Source: Meconema thalassinum
Lineage: Eukaryota > Arthropoda > Insecta > Orthoptera > Tettigoniidae
DNA length: 64,000 bases
Direction: 5' to 3'
Assembly: GCA_946902985.2 (NCBI GenBank)
Contig: OX336389.2
Location: 790,996,979-791,060,978 of the forward strand
Positions 34,886 through 44,976 of this stretch are shown piece after piece. Both the position numbers and the translations under genes were made by a program. The first letter of the stretch is position 1. Each line of letters begins with the position of its first letter. Under the pieces are notes generated by a model. That model searched no databases. It was not told the origin of the DNA and was given only the letters and a program-made list of their open reading frames with translations.

Positions 34886-36023
34886 TATTATTATTATTAT
34901 TGTTTTTTTTTTTTAATCCACTGTACACATGGGCTTGACATGCACTGGCTTGTCAGCTCGCCTGTTTAAATATGCTCTGAAAGGGAACGATAAAGCCAGA
35001 GAAAGGAAACGGAGGCAGCATGCCTAGGCAGAGAGTGAATTCGAGCAGCACAGCATGAAATCAGCTGTCCAACGTCTCCTAGAGCATGCGTGAGACTTGA
35101 ATTCTCCGAAATGGCTCGCAGCATACAGTAACTGCCATAAATATTTCATTCAGCAGTAGGTGTAAAAACTATTGTAAAATGATTAACAAAAATAATTATG
35201 TTTTTTCTTAAATTTAAAAACCCTCAAATCCCAGGGCAAAACGAGCACTAGGACCCCGTATTACAAGACATAAGAAAACCACTTTTCTTGTGGAATCCTT
35301 ATCGATAAATGTATGGTCTAATAACTGTAAGGATACATTCTTAAAGACAATCACGGGTAAGAACAGAATTAGTTCCATTAAGAATATTGCTTCTGGAATT
35401 AGTACTTTCGGTTGAATTAACAGCACCATTGCGGCAGTGTTCAAAGTTCGCTTGCTGCTAACTCTATCTGCCAATTAGCGAAAATCACTGGCTCGAATCA
35501 ACTGCTCTTCTACCTCCAGGAAATCCTTGAGGCTACTCACTTGAAACCGCCTCATTCCACGGTTCTCCGCAAATCATTTCCCGACATTTCTGTCGCAAAT
35601 CTGACAAAAACAAGCTCATCCAGCACCCTCGGTGCCAAGAACCTTTAAGAAGTTGGGATTAAGAGACTAATGCATTTGTACACAATCCATGAGAGAAATA
35701 GGACAACTAGTGCATTGTTGCCAAGAGGCATGTGATCCACATGTGTATATTTTTTAAGCGCGCGTGTCAACGGACAATTTGCAACGATTTCTGCTCGTGA
35801 ATACTTTCATTTAGTTTATCTAGGTAAAATTTTGTAAATTATAAAATTTTATCATTTTGGGCAGCATGCCCTGTCAATATTAAGTTACAAGTTACATGCT
35901 GCAGACTAAAATTAAAAACACATTGATGCCCAATAGCAGCATATAAATACAGGTAAAAACTCAAATAATCGTCCTGTTATCGTCCTTAAGAAATTGAGTA
36001 TTCTTCTGTCTCTGTTATCTCAA
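34886..36023. other. hAT interior without a gene
   Basis: A (ATT)n and T-run at 34890-34916, then AT-rich DNA with short chance frames only. Presumably the original hAT 3' region plus undefined repeat remains. Confidence 0.4.
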
Positions 36024-36215
36024 GGGGCGTGGTGGCGCAGTGATCAAGCTGCTTGCCTCTAACCAAGATGGATCGGGAACGATTCCCAGTCAATGCATGT
36101 GAGAATGTCGAAGTGAAATATCACGCCCTGTGGTTCAGATTCCACGTAAAATGGGGGTCCCGTGGCTCATGAACACGAGATTAACGGTCACGTAAAACTA
36201 CAAGCTTCCTTCCTT
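36024..36215 (+). mobile_element. tRNA-derived SINE (family C), copy 2
   Basis: GGGGCGTGGTGGCGCAGTGA (A box) and GGGAACGATTCCCAGTC (B box) are followed by AATGCATGTGAGAATGTCGA, AGTGAAATATCACGCCCTGT, CCCGTGGCTCATGAACACGA and AACTACAAGCTTCCTTCCTT. It is collinear with the copy at 26714-26906. Confidence 0.85.
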
Positions 36216-36586
36216 GTTATCTTAAATAACAAGCATATTAAAATTATATCACTAAAATTTAGTTTAGAGCCTAATCTAATGGTTATTCTTCACAATTTTA
36301 TATAGCGATATGTGCAATTAGGCAAATCAATTATACTCATCCGCGTGCTAGACGGTCCCATTATATGAGTACGGGGTAGGAGCTGAAGGGGACATCAGGT
36401 CGGGGAGTAACCAGAACATACTGTAGCAATAGTTGTAGTAGCCTATATTATTATGGTAATCAAAACCAAGCTAATGTTGGGCAGTGTTAAATAAAACAAT
36501 ATGTGCAGACTTCTCAGAGTAGTGCGTTGTAATTGAGAGACAAGTAAAACAAGTTCGATGTCTGAAATCTAAATTCTGTAGGTAGG

Positions 36587-38140
36587 TTAAGTTGTAGATT
36601 TCATGATGGATAAATGGTTTGTGAGGAAACGAATAGGCAGGTGGAAATCAATAGTATTATATCTCGGAGACCGCCAATTTAACGAAACTGACTGACTACG
36701 TAAATTCGGGGCAGCATTCAACTTACTCCTAAATTTGTTTTTGGTGTAAGCATAAGCAGAAAAGCCTGCTTCGCAACGATAGGTGGACTCGAAGGGGTGC
36801 AGAGCTCGGATAGCCTTTCGGCTACTGACGGGTACGTCTATCAGTCCTACCCAAAAGTCATTCAGCGGCACTAATTCAAATTTCGTTTTAAAAGTGGAGG
36901 TACATTGAATTTCAATAAGATCTTCATAGTCAGGCACGGACATGTGAGGTTTATCTCTGTTGGCAAATTGATTTTGCACCCACTCGATGTCCTCTATTAA
37001 TCTGGTGTCTGGGAAGTACTCCGTCATAGATTTCGAAAGATTTATCAAATACTCACAAATGCTTTTGTGCACATCAGCTTCGATTTCCATCTCATTTTCA
37101 CTCAGAAATTGTGCCAGGAGAGAAAAGCATTCAAAGTTTTTCTCATTTACACATTCGATCCAAAAGTTGAGTTTGGTTTTTAATGATGTTATTTTGTCTC
37201 TGAATGTGAACGTGCTTATATCTTTACGCTGCAAAGATGTAGTAACTTCAGTCAGTTTCCCGAATATGTCAGCGAGGTAAGCACATCGAATGAGCCACTT
37301 CTTGTTGCGTAAAAAATCAGCATGTTTGCTAGGCGTGGAAAGGTCTTCTTTCCCTATGAAGAAAACCAGAAGCTTGTTGCGCAGCTCAAGAAACCTGGTC
37401 AAGACTTCGCCTCTTGAAATCCATCTAATTTCTGTGTGAATTAAAAGCGATTGATGTTGACTTCCAATTTCTTCACAAGCCTTTGCAAAATGTCTACACT
37501 GGAGTGGGCGAGTCTTAACATAATTGACAATTTTTACAGCCTCATTAATAACGTCCGTCAAGTCTTGTGGAATGTTCTTCGCCACATGGGCATGTCGATG
37601 CAAGATGCAGTGGCTACTGGTACAATTTGGCGCCATATTTTTTATTCTTGACACAGTCCTTTTCAATTTTCCCACTATCGCTGCAGCCCCGTCGCTGCTT
37701 ACGTTAACACACTTTTCCCAATCAAGATCTTGTTTACGCATGTAACAATCTCTGATTTTAAAAATTTCTTCCCCAGTTGCATTGGTCTCCCAAGGTGCTC
37801 ATAGAGACAAATCTTCTTCCATACTTTCTTTGAATGGATACCTCACGGAAACAAGCAATATCGCAAGTCCGGCGACATCTGTACTCTCGTCCAGTTGCAT
37901 TAAATATGCTTTACAATTTTCCAGTCTCTGAATTAATTCGTCTTCGATATAGTCTGCGATTTTATGTATACGGTCGGACACAGTGTTGTTTATTCATTGG
38001 ATCTCTGAAACTTTTTTCGCCGCTTACACTCCAAGCACACAGCCGACTATTTCTTTGGCGAATAGGTGCTTGGATACAACACGAACTCCACCTAACTTCG
38101 CATTAGAGACAATCTGATAGTTAGCCTCGTGTGGTTTTAT
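36587..38140 (-). pseudogene. hAT transposase (ZBED5-like), N-terminally truncated
   Basis: DDE-type transposase of the hAT superfamily, the group from which ZBED5/FAM200-like proteins derive. The minus strand stays in one frame from about 38140 to the stop at 36587 with only three internal stops (near 38029, 37995 and 37799). Visible motifs: KEIVGCVLGV, CKAYLMQLDESTDVAGLAIL (first catalytic Asp in DESTD), TGEEIFKIRD, CVNVSSDGAAAIVGK (second Asp), CILHRHA, EIRWISRGEVLTRFLELRN, and the dimerisation region FESTYRCEAGFSAYAYTKNK...RSKLN. The BED zinc finger and the residues before about HEANYQIV are missing. Only about 75 bp separate this point from the right inverted repeat, which suggests an internal deletion. 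Lack of frameshifts suggests modest age. Confidence 0.88.
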
Positions 38141-38227
38141 TTTAAAAAATCAGTTTCAAATTTGATTTTGAAGATTTATCGCGGAACCCCTGTGATGCCT
38201 TCGCGGAACCCATTTTGGGAACCGCTG

Positions 38228-38235
38228 TGCTAAGC
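38228..38235. repeat. Target-site duplication of the hAT element, right copy
   Basis: TGCTAAGC, identical to 29639-29646. Confidence 0.9.
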
Positions 38236-38360
38236 CATACGCACACTCGCCAATACGCTTAGTAACTATAAAAGGTCCCTTAAAATATGGAAGAAATTAG
38301 ACATTTCCTTGGCTTGAGTTGTTGAAGGACACGGCACCCTGAGCAATATTAAATCTCTTC
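38236..38360 (-). pseudogene. Gypsy integrase C-terminal part before the hAT insertion
   Basis: The minus strand reads GKRFNIAQGAVSFNNSSQGN, one stop, then FLPYFKGPFIVTKRIGECAY followed by GLA, the GPY/F-type module at the end of a Ty3/gypsy integrase. It continues in frame at 29646 once the hAT and one TGCTAAGC are set aside. Confidence 0.75.
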
Positions 38361-38443
38361 CCTAAAAAAACATCAAACTGATACCTCCCCGAGCCACCAT
38401 ACTCACCTATAATTACCAGAGGACTTATATACTTACCTGCACT

Positions 38444-38704
38444 TCACAGAGGATTAAAATGCTTACCTTCATTTGGCTTTATGATCCCTAACTCTGATAT
38501 AGGGTTGAATTCCTCCGCAACAGCTGCTGCATACCTGAAAGAAATGGCATATCTGGGACCAGAAAACGGTGAACTATCAACCAGTTCAAATCGATGAGTA
38601 TACACGTGTGTTAATCCTGGCTTGTAACTAAATACCTCCTTATTACTTAATATCTCAAATAGATCCTCTTTACTCACATCACACAACTTACTTTTGTCCA
38701 CGAC
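38444..38704 (-). pseudogene. Gypsy pol fragment, start of reverse transcriptase
   Basis: The minus strand reads VSKEDLFEILSNKEVFSYKP, GLTHVYTHRFELVDSSPFSG, PRYAISFRYAAAVAEEFNPI and SELGIIKPNEGKHFNPL. This is the linker and first RT block of Ty3/gypsy pol (typically ...VFS..PG.TH.Y.H.I...D..PF......P......V..EI..ML..GII..S.SPF.SPL). It stops there, and the integrase tail follows 80 bases on, so the rest of RT, RNase H and integrase core was deleted. Same strand and order as the integrase tail, so most likely the same element. Confidence 0.72.
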
Positions 38705-38776
38705 TTCCCAAAGTGGAAGGCTAGCCTATATGACCACGATGTCTCCAAGACCCTAAAAGAATCAACAACAACTACA
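38702..38776 (+). mobile_element. SINE tail fragment
   Basis: The shared SINE tail, CTATATGACCACGATGTCTC then CAAGACCCTAAAAGAATCAA and CAACAACTACA, without head or body, next to the gypsy RT fragment. Confidence 0.5.
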
Positions 38777-39720
38777 GTTTAGTAAGACAGCACTGAATAA
38801 TGGCTTCCAACACGATAACAAATGTGAATTCTCCATGGGACTGTACTTTCACTTAACATGGAAGTTAAGGGATTCTAGTGGATTTCCGTTTAGTTTATTT
38901 TAATGTAATAGACAAACATTAGTATAAGATGAAATCAGTTGACCTCTGTTGCTGAAACAAGCTTCAATGACCCCACTGTAAGCGCCTCCTTCCCCGACGT
39001 TCCTGTGTTCAATTCCAGTTATATGAAGACATTTATGATGTGAGGCCTGGATCGGGCTACATTCAGGCTAGAGAGAGGTGGGTTCGATTACTCCATGTTG
39101 AGATTCATTTATCTTCATTAGCTTCATCTCTCGTTAACTCCTCTGATTATGTTGGGATCAATAATGGTATTCGGACGAAGAAAACATCTGCCATATTAGC
39201 AGATGCCCATGGCCGATTTAATTAAACAGGCATAATAAGCGATAGAAATATATTATTATTTTAATGATAAGAGGCTTGGGAAATTGCGGTCAACAGTCTT
39301 GTATGCTTTGTTGTGTTTGGAATCCATCGGATAATCTGTCCTATTCCGGTGATTGCTCTAGTGAGTGCATTTCTATTTGGATTAGGGTTAATAAGGAGGT
39401 ACTCGTTGCCTTCAGTTAGTTACCATGTTGGAATTTGCCAAGAGTGGAAGCGAGATAGGGCAGGAAACCAGTTTTAGGTTGGCTTAGGTAGTCGGAAGGA
39501 AGCGACTGTGGCCTGAGAGGAGAAACCGTGTCGTTTGTCGCCTTGAGTTGAAGATGGGAAGCCACGTAACACCAATAAAAAGACGGTCGATTGTGCGGTT
39601 GGAACTTTCTTATCTGCTGAGTCCGGACATACCCTGGATCCATAGCCTTTCAGCATAGTACGCGTTGTCACCCCGGTCAATATTATTAATACAGCATTAT
39701 TATTAATATTATTAATATTG
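38777..39720. other. No gene seen
   Basis: AT-rich DNA. Only short chance frames of about 60-75 codons; a TATTATTAATATTATT-type AT run at 39680-39730 lies just before the R1-like LINE. Confidence 0.45.
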
Positions 39721-39740
39721 CAATTTTATTACGGAATGGA

Positions 39741-40059
39741 ATGGAGAGTGTAGCGGATAAATGTTATGGTCACAATGGAAATGTAGCGGCTAACAAATGT
39801 GTGGAACTCACCATGGGGCTCATCCAGAAGGCATGTGATGCGTCCAACACTAGACATAAACAGCGAAACAATAAGCGCCAAGCATACTGGTGGACCGAAG
39901 AAATTGCTGAGCTGAGAAGACAGTGTCTGCAACTTAGATGAGGGGGGGAGGGCACAAAGAGCATGAGACAGGCAAGACGATAATTCACTCTTTTGCGGAA
40001 TACAAGTCTAAGAAGAATGAACTTCGAAATACAATTAAAAGGAGTAAATTCGACATGTT
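39741..40059 (+). pseudogene. R1-like LINE protein, segment between endonuclease and RT
   Basis: The frame 39741-39941 reads KCVELTMGLIQKACDASNTR and then NNKRQAYWWTEEIAELRRQC, the region that in R1-type LINEs precedes RT (YWWTDEIA.LR..C). After a stop at 39939 a frameshifted part gives FAEYKSKKNELRNTIKRSKF. The next block of the same protein resumes at 44977 with WWEMSNGVYDVPWGLGYKIV, so the RTE LINE lies inside this gene. Confidence 0.72.
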
Positions 40060-40199
40060 GTTTGAGTCTTCAGTCTTTTGACTGGTTTGATGCAGCACTC
40101 CATTCCTCCCTGTCCTGAGCTAATCGTTTCATCTCTACATAGCTACCACACCCTACATCTGAGGCAATCTGTTTAACATATTCTAACCTTGGTCTACCC

Positions 40200-41250
40200 C
40201 TACAGTTCTTGCCCTCGACCCTTCCTTCCATAACTAACAAAGCTTGGTATTCCTGGGTGCCTTAGTATATGTCCTACCAACCTATCTCTTCTCTTCATTA
40301 CCAGTCGCCAGAAACATCTCTCTTCTCCCACTAGTCTTATTACCACTTCGTTTGTATCCCTATCTACCCATCTGATCTTTATCATTCTCCTGTAACACCA
40401 CATTTCAAATGCTTCAATTCTCCTCTTTACTGCTGCATCAATAGTCCAAGTTTCACTTCCATAGAGTGCCACGCTCCAGACAAAGGCCTTCAAAAATGAC
40501 TTCCTTATACCTAAATCTATATTCGATGTCAACAGATTCCTTTTCTGTAGAAATGATTTCCTTCCCTGAGCTAACCTACTTTTTATATCTTCCTTGCCTC
40601 GTCCATCACTGGTTATTTTGCTTCCTAAGTAACACTTTAAATACCTAGGTGAAGTGCTTGAACCTAAGGGAAAAGAGAAAATCGCGCGGAATTCTAGGTT
40701 GATGAAAATGATGATGATAATTGTTGTTTTAAGGGGCCTAACATCTAGGTTATCGGGCCCTAATGATGAAAATGAAGAGAGCCTTATAATACACACGGTG
40801 TCCACAACAAAAATGTCTGTCCACATTCACCAAACTTCATTACAACACGGTGCCAACTCCGTTTCTATCTGGCTTTCCATCCTCTTGTAAATTATTCTAG
40901 ACAGGATCTTTGAAGCATGAGTAATTAAGCTAATTGTGCGGTAATCTTCGTATCTGTCAGCTCCCACTTTATTCGGTATAGGGATGATAACATTCTTCTT
41001 GAAATCAGGGGGTACCTCATCTGTCTCATAAATCCTACACACCAAGTGATATAACCTGATTAGACCTTCATCTCCTATGCAGCGTAGCTACTCAATCGGT
41101 ATATCATCTATGTCTGGTGCTTTGTTCCTGCTTAAGTCTTCCAATGCTCTGTCAAATTCTGATCTCAATATTAAATCTCCTTTTGCATCCTCATCAATTT
41201 TCTCCTCCCTTTCCATTACATGATTCTCAATCTCCTGTTAGAGGCTTTCC
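40200..41250 (-). pseudogene. RTE copy 2: C-terminal and RT remnants
   Basis: On the minus strand 41045-40853 reads VCRIYETDEVPPDFKKNVII, IPNKVGADRYEDYRTISLIT and HASKILSRIIYKRMESQIET, i.e. RT blocks before the active site. 40640-40200 reads YLGSKITSDGRGKEDIKSRL, LYGSETWTIDAAVKRRIEAF and RDRLVGHILRHPGIPSF, the C-terminal domain. The catalytic RT part between them is missing. The unrelated 215 bp insert is open in the same frame as the C-terminal part, so a chimeric frame of 208 codons exists; this is probably chance. Confidence 0.75.
40635..40850. repeat. ~215 bp insert in RTE copy 2
   Basis: Sequence absent from copy 1. It contains GATGATGATAATTGTTGTTT then TAAGGGGCCTAACATCTAGG and TTATCGGGCCCTAATGATGA, which looks like a piece of another dispersed repeat. 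It replaces copy 1's 30576-31193. No target duplication is evident, so an insertion with deletion, or a recombination, is as likely as a clean transposition. Confidence 0.5.
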
Positions 41251-41370
41251 ATTTGTGTCCTTAATATTACAGCACTTACAAGGGAAGTACCCCAGCTCGA
41301 ACGGCTAAGACCGACTGGCAGTGCGCTTAACATACGCAGATATGTCTGTTCTAATACCCATCACGGGTAT

Positions 41371-41455
41371 TTAGTCCAATCAACGTTATCAAAAGCCTTT
41401 TTAAAGTCTACAAATGCCATGGATGTTCTCTTATCTTTCCTTATTCTACCTTCTG
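41371..41455 (-). repeat. 85 bp RTE LINE fragment inside the TTA transposon
   Basis: TTTAGTCCAATCAACGTTAT through CTTATTCTACCTTCT matches copy 1 at 31041-31128 with few differences. It encodes the RT motif with catalytic Asp (minus-strand AFVDFKKAFDNVDW-like). It is in the same orientation as the surrounding LINE, but out of order and within the DNA transposon. Confidence 0.8.
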
Positions 41456-41525
41456 TTATTATGTTTTACGTCTGTAAAACCCCGCATTAGTGTACAATCA
41501 ATGTTTGGAAGTTACGGCGTCCAAA

Positions 41526-41718
41526 GATTGCAGAAACAAAATTCGCAGCAGAAACTACCGAGCAACAGGCAATGCGGACCATTGTATTAGGGAAAATCCA
41601 TTCCTAGCAATTGGTTAGACCTTAACATATATGTGGTAATATTACAAAAAGATTGCAGAAACACAATTTGCAGCAGAAACTGCCGTGCAACAGGCAATGT
41701 GGACCATTATATTATCAA
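41526..41718. repeat. ~70 bp direct repeat within the TTA transposon
   Basis: AAGATTGCAGAAACA(A/C)AATT(C/T)GCAGCAGAAACT...CAGGCAATG(C/T)GGACCATT occurs at 41526-41594 and again at 41649-41718, with a spacing of 123 bp. Such subterminal repeats often serve as transposase binding sites in DNA transposons, but that is not shown here. Confidence 0.8.
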
Positions 41719-42018
41719 GAAACAGATGAGGTGCAGTTTCATCTGGCAAAAGGTTGAACACTTGCTTGCAACAAGAAATCTTCACACATGCAGTACCGAG
41801 TTGACACAGTCATCTTTCCCACAATATAATATACTGTGTTGTCCTTCATTCGACGTCGAAGTGTAAATGTGGAGTTTCAATGAAGTGATTAAAACACAGC
41901 GGATTGGAAGAGAAGGGCAACATGTAGACATACTCCATTATTTACATTGTTCCTTCATTGCAAAAGTCCAAACTCAAATGCCACTGTGATCACATTATCA
42001 AACGAAGCAATAGGAACA

Positions 42019-43332
42019 TCATAACCTGCTCTTTGCCATGCGTATGTTAACATAGGTTAGTATCTCGGTGCAGATAGTCTTTTTTGGAAAACATACTTCA
42101 ATGACGCTGTAGTCTTTGTGTCCTGACCAGGAATCACAACTTAATAGACCTCTCTCACCAACATGTTCAGGGAGGACCGAATTAAAGAAGCTCTTCATAT
42201 GTGCTTTAGTCATTTTTTCACTTTTACTCGCTTCAACATGGATATTCCGTGGACACATTGCTGTCAGTTTCTTTGCAACCAGTGGACCAAACGTTACATC
42301 CTTTTCCTGGAGACAAATGTAAAGCTTGTTCGCTAATTTGCCATTCATGGACACAGCCACATCAATTGTGTAACTATGCGTAGAACTATGCACAGACTGT
42401 ACCACACCAATTGTTGATTTTCCCCTCTGTTTGACAGTGTTGCAGAAGATGTTAGTTCATAAAAAACTTGGCTCTGATCACTATTCCACACGCATTCCTT
42501 CATTATGTTCCCGTCATGTGTAAACATGTTCACGTCTGCCACAAATGTTTCTGCTGCTTGTATAATAACATGTTCTTCTTCAATATCTTCGCAAGCCATG
42601 AACATTGTGATATGTCTGGAAGAAATATTATATTCGTCCTAGAAGGCCCTGACAAAATGCAACGAAGCATTAAAATTGTTCATAAATACTGCTCTAGCAG
42701 CGTCCAGAGCCCACGCTTGAATGTGCTAGTAGTGGACCACTAATCCATTATCTCTAGCTCTGTCAAATTGTGCTTTTACAGACTCTTTTAAAGCCTTCAA
42801 TTTTAATGTTTTGTTTCCCTTAAACAGTCTTGGGTCTTATCATTTGCATGTCACGTATTCTAAAATTACCTTGCAGTATGATTTCGACCGAATGCAGCTA
42901 TAACGCTGCATTAGTTTCTGATAAGAATTGTAAACGCGATTATAATAATCATCATAAATGTTGTCCAGTGTTCGGTCATCAATACTCCGTATCACACTTG
43001 TTCGTACACGTTTTTGGGGGTGAAGGGGCGAAATCACTGTCTCGTGTAGTCCCTTCCGTTGCTGGAGTATCGGTACGGTTGGCACCCTCATACTCATGTG
43101 CTGTTTCTTCTACGCTGTCCGCCTCACAGTCACCATTACTCTCCAATGTGTCGGCATGTAGTTCTGTTACAGATCCATTGTATTTCTGCATTATGATATC
43201 ATATCACATGCATGCGAATGGCCCATCCTCCACTCCACTTACTTCTTCATTATCCTGTTTGTAGCGTTGGCGTACCTTGTCGCGCAGCAACTTTACAACA
43301 TTAACAGGGTTGATTGGCTTCTGCCTACTCAT
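42019..43332 (-). pseudogene. DDE transposase of the TTA element (pogo/Tigger-like)
   Basis: The minus strand starts at ATG 43332 (MSRQKPINPVNVVKLLRDKV). A separate segment gives SPPKRVRTSVIRSIDDRTLD, then a DNA-binding-like stretch, then AAETFVADVNMF...ECVWNSDQSQVFYEL with the first catalytic Asp (about 42500). In another frame KSTIGVVQSVHSSTHSYTID, TFGPLVAKKLTAMCPRNIHV, EASKSEKMTKAHMKSFFNSV and LSCDSWSGHKDYSVIEV supply the second Asp. The usual QPLDV-like third acidic motif is missing. Frameshifts and stops lie near 43210, 43000, 42700 and 42430. The sequence resembles CENP-B/pogo-related DDE_1 transposases common in arthropods; the assignment is from motif memory. Confidence 0.65.
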
Positions 43333-43590
43333 GTCTGCCGTTTGTATGTGCACTATACTACGAAACACTGCAACTGACTAACTGGCATTGCGTGTACAGC
43401 TCCGATGTAGCGCGGCCTGTGAGCTGACTGTCTGATGGCGCTGGCGACCGAACACGTACTTTTACAGATGAATGGCATTTATAGCTATTGCCATAGGTAC
43501 AACTGTATGCTTTAGACCCACTTTCAGTCGGTTTTCGCCGTTCGAGCTGTGGCACTTCCCTTGTTAGTCTTCTATTCAACAAAAGTATTC

Positions 43591-44880
43591 TTAATCCTTC
43601 GATAAGCTGTGTCTACTTTTCCTAATTTCAGACAATTTTCTATGCCTGCACATTTCTCTTTCAATCCATTCTTCTTTCGCTTCCTTGCACTTCTTGTTAA
43701 CCTCATTTCTCAAATGTCTGTATTCTCCTTTCCCCTTTTCATCTCTTACATTCTTGTGTTTCCGCCTTTCGTTCATCAATTCTAGTATATCCTGAGTGAT
43801 CCACGGCTTTCTACCTATTCCTTCTTCGCTATCAATGTTTTCTTCTGCGGATTTTGTTATTTCATTCATCAAAAGTGCCCATTCATCTGCAATTGAAGTT
43901 TGTTTAGGTTTTTTCATTAGTCCTTCCTTTATACTCTCCTTGAATCTTTCGTTTACATCCTTCTCTTTCAGTCTGTCTATTGCCCACCATTTTGGCTTTT
44001 GACTTTCCTTCAGTATCTTCAACTTTAATATGCATTTCATAACAACCATATTGTGGTCAGAGTTTATGTCAGCACCGGGATATGTTTTACAGTCCCAAAT
44101 CTGGTTTCGAAACCTCTGCTGGACCATAATGAAGTCTATTTGGTAACGCCCTGTATCTCCTGGTTTCATCGATGTGTATATTCTTCTATTGTGGTCATTG
44201 AATAAGGTGTTAGCTATGGCCAACTCATGCTCGGTGCAGAATTCCATCAGCCTGCTTCCTCGATCATTCCTTTCGCCTAATCCGAAATTTCCTACTATCT
44301 TCCCTTCTCTTCCTTTTCCTACCACAGCATTCCAATTTCCCATTACTATAATATTTTCATCACCTTTGATATACCTCAGAATTTCGTCTATTTCCTCGTA
44401 GACCTTTTCAACATCTTTATCATCAACTTCACTGGTAGGCATATAGACGTGTACCACTGTGGTGCACGTAGGTTTTGTATTGATTTTTGCTACAATAATC
44501 CGTTCACTATATTGCTCATAATATTCCACCCGTTGTCCAAGTTTCCTACTCAATATGAGACCAACCCCTGCTTGGCCATTGTTTGATTTAGTGATAATGA
44601 CCCTATAGTCTCCTGACCAAAAGTCCTGTTCTTCCTGACAGCGCATTTCACTAATCCCAACCAAATCCAACCTTAACCTATCCATTTCCCTTAAGTTTTC
44701 TAACCTTCCACTTCCCAGCAGACTTCTAACATTCCACGCTCCGATCCGTAGAATATCAGATTTCCTCTTTTTCACTTCTGTGATGTTAACCCCCTCTCGA
44801 GTAGTCCCCACTCGGAGATCCGAACGGGGGACTAGTTTACCTCGGGATTGGAATTTTACAAGGGAGGAGGCCATCATCAC
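43591..44880 (-). pseudogene. RTE LINE copy 2: endonuclease and N-terminal part, 429 codons open
   Basis: This is the N-terminal part of the LINE protein and shows the family start: MMMASSLVKFQSRGKLVPRS then TREGVNITEVKKRKSDILRI and GAWNVRSLLGSGRLENLREM. The endonuclease motifs DLVGISEMRC, IIVMGNWNAVVG, YQIDFIMVQQRF and INSDHNMVV follow. Compared with copy 1 it keeps the Asp of QIDF that copy 1 has lost, but it has Asn for Asp in GDWNA and Cys for Trp in SEMRW. The frame is lost near 43660, where WIEREMCRHRKLSEIRKSRH replaces the proper reading. The downstream RT is detached by the DNA transposon insertion. Confidence 0.82.
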
Positions 44881-44976
44881 ATATAATCATGCATAGAGAG
44901 GTGCATATCCGCGGGAAGAGCATTACGGCAGTAGTTTCCCGTTGCTTTCAGCCGTGCAGCAGAACGCAGTGTAGCC

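Larger units (their letters stand above)
29647..38227 (-). mobile_element. hAT DNA transposon, 8.58 kb with nested insertions
   Basis: The ends CAGCGGTTCCCAAA (29647-29660) and TTTGGGAACCGCTG (38214-38227) are perfect 14-bp inverted repeats, with GGAACCC-type subterminal repeats on both sides, and are flanked by an exact 8-bp duplication. The transposase is on the minus strand at the right. The element is swollen by an RTE LINE (30003-33088) and SINEs at 33955-34085, 34537-34867 and 36024-36215. It interrupts the integrase tail of a minus-strand gypsy element. The N-terminal part of the transposase is deleted, so this copy is non-autonomous. Confidence 0.9.
41279..43563 (-). mobile_element. 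2285 bp DNA transposon with TTA target duplications
   Basis: Terminal inverted repeats: left begins CAAGGGAAGTACCCCAGCTC, right (read inward) CAAGGGAAGTGCCACAGCTC. They match at 25 of the first 27 positions and remain similar to about 47 bp (ACCGACT..CAGTG). TTA flanks both sides (41276-41278, 43564-43566). Copy 1 of the host LINE keeps the empty site GCACTTAGTC with a single TTA at 31675-31677, so the borders are certain. The interior holds a broken DDE transposase on the minus strand, a ~70-bp direct repeat and an 85-bp piece of RTE LINE. Confidence 0.92.
40060..44976 (-). mobile_element. RTE LINE copy 2, interrupted and partly deleted
   Basis: Same family as 30003-33088. Alignment by eye to copy 1: 40060-40634 matches 30003-30575 (3' end), 40851-41275 matches 31194-31674 with about 60 bp missing near 41236, and 43567-44976 matches 31678-33088 (5' end). 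Copy 1's 30576-31193, including the RT active site, is absent and replaced by about 215 bp of other sequence. The TTA-flanked DNA transposon 41279-43563 interrupts it. It is inserted in the R1-like LINE on the opposite strand. Confidence 0.85.
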
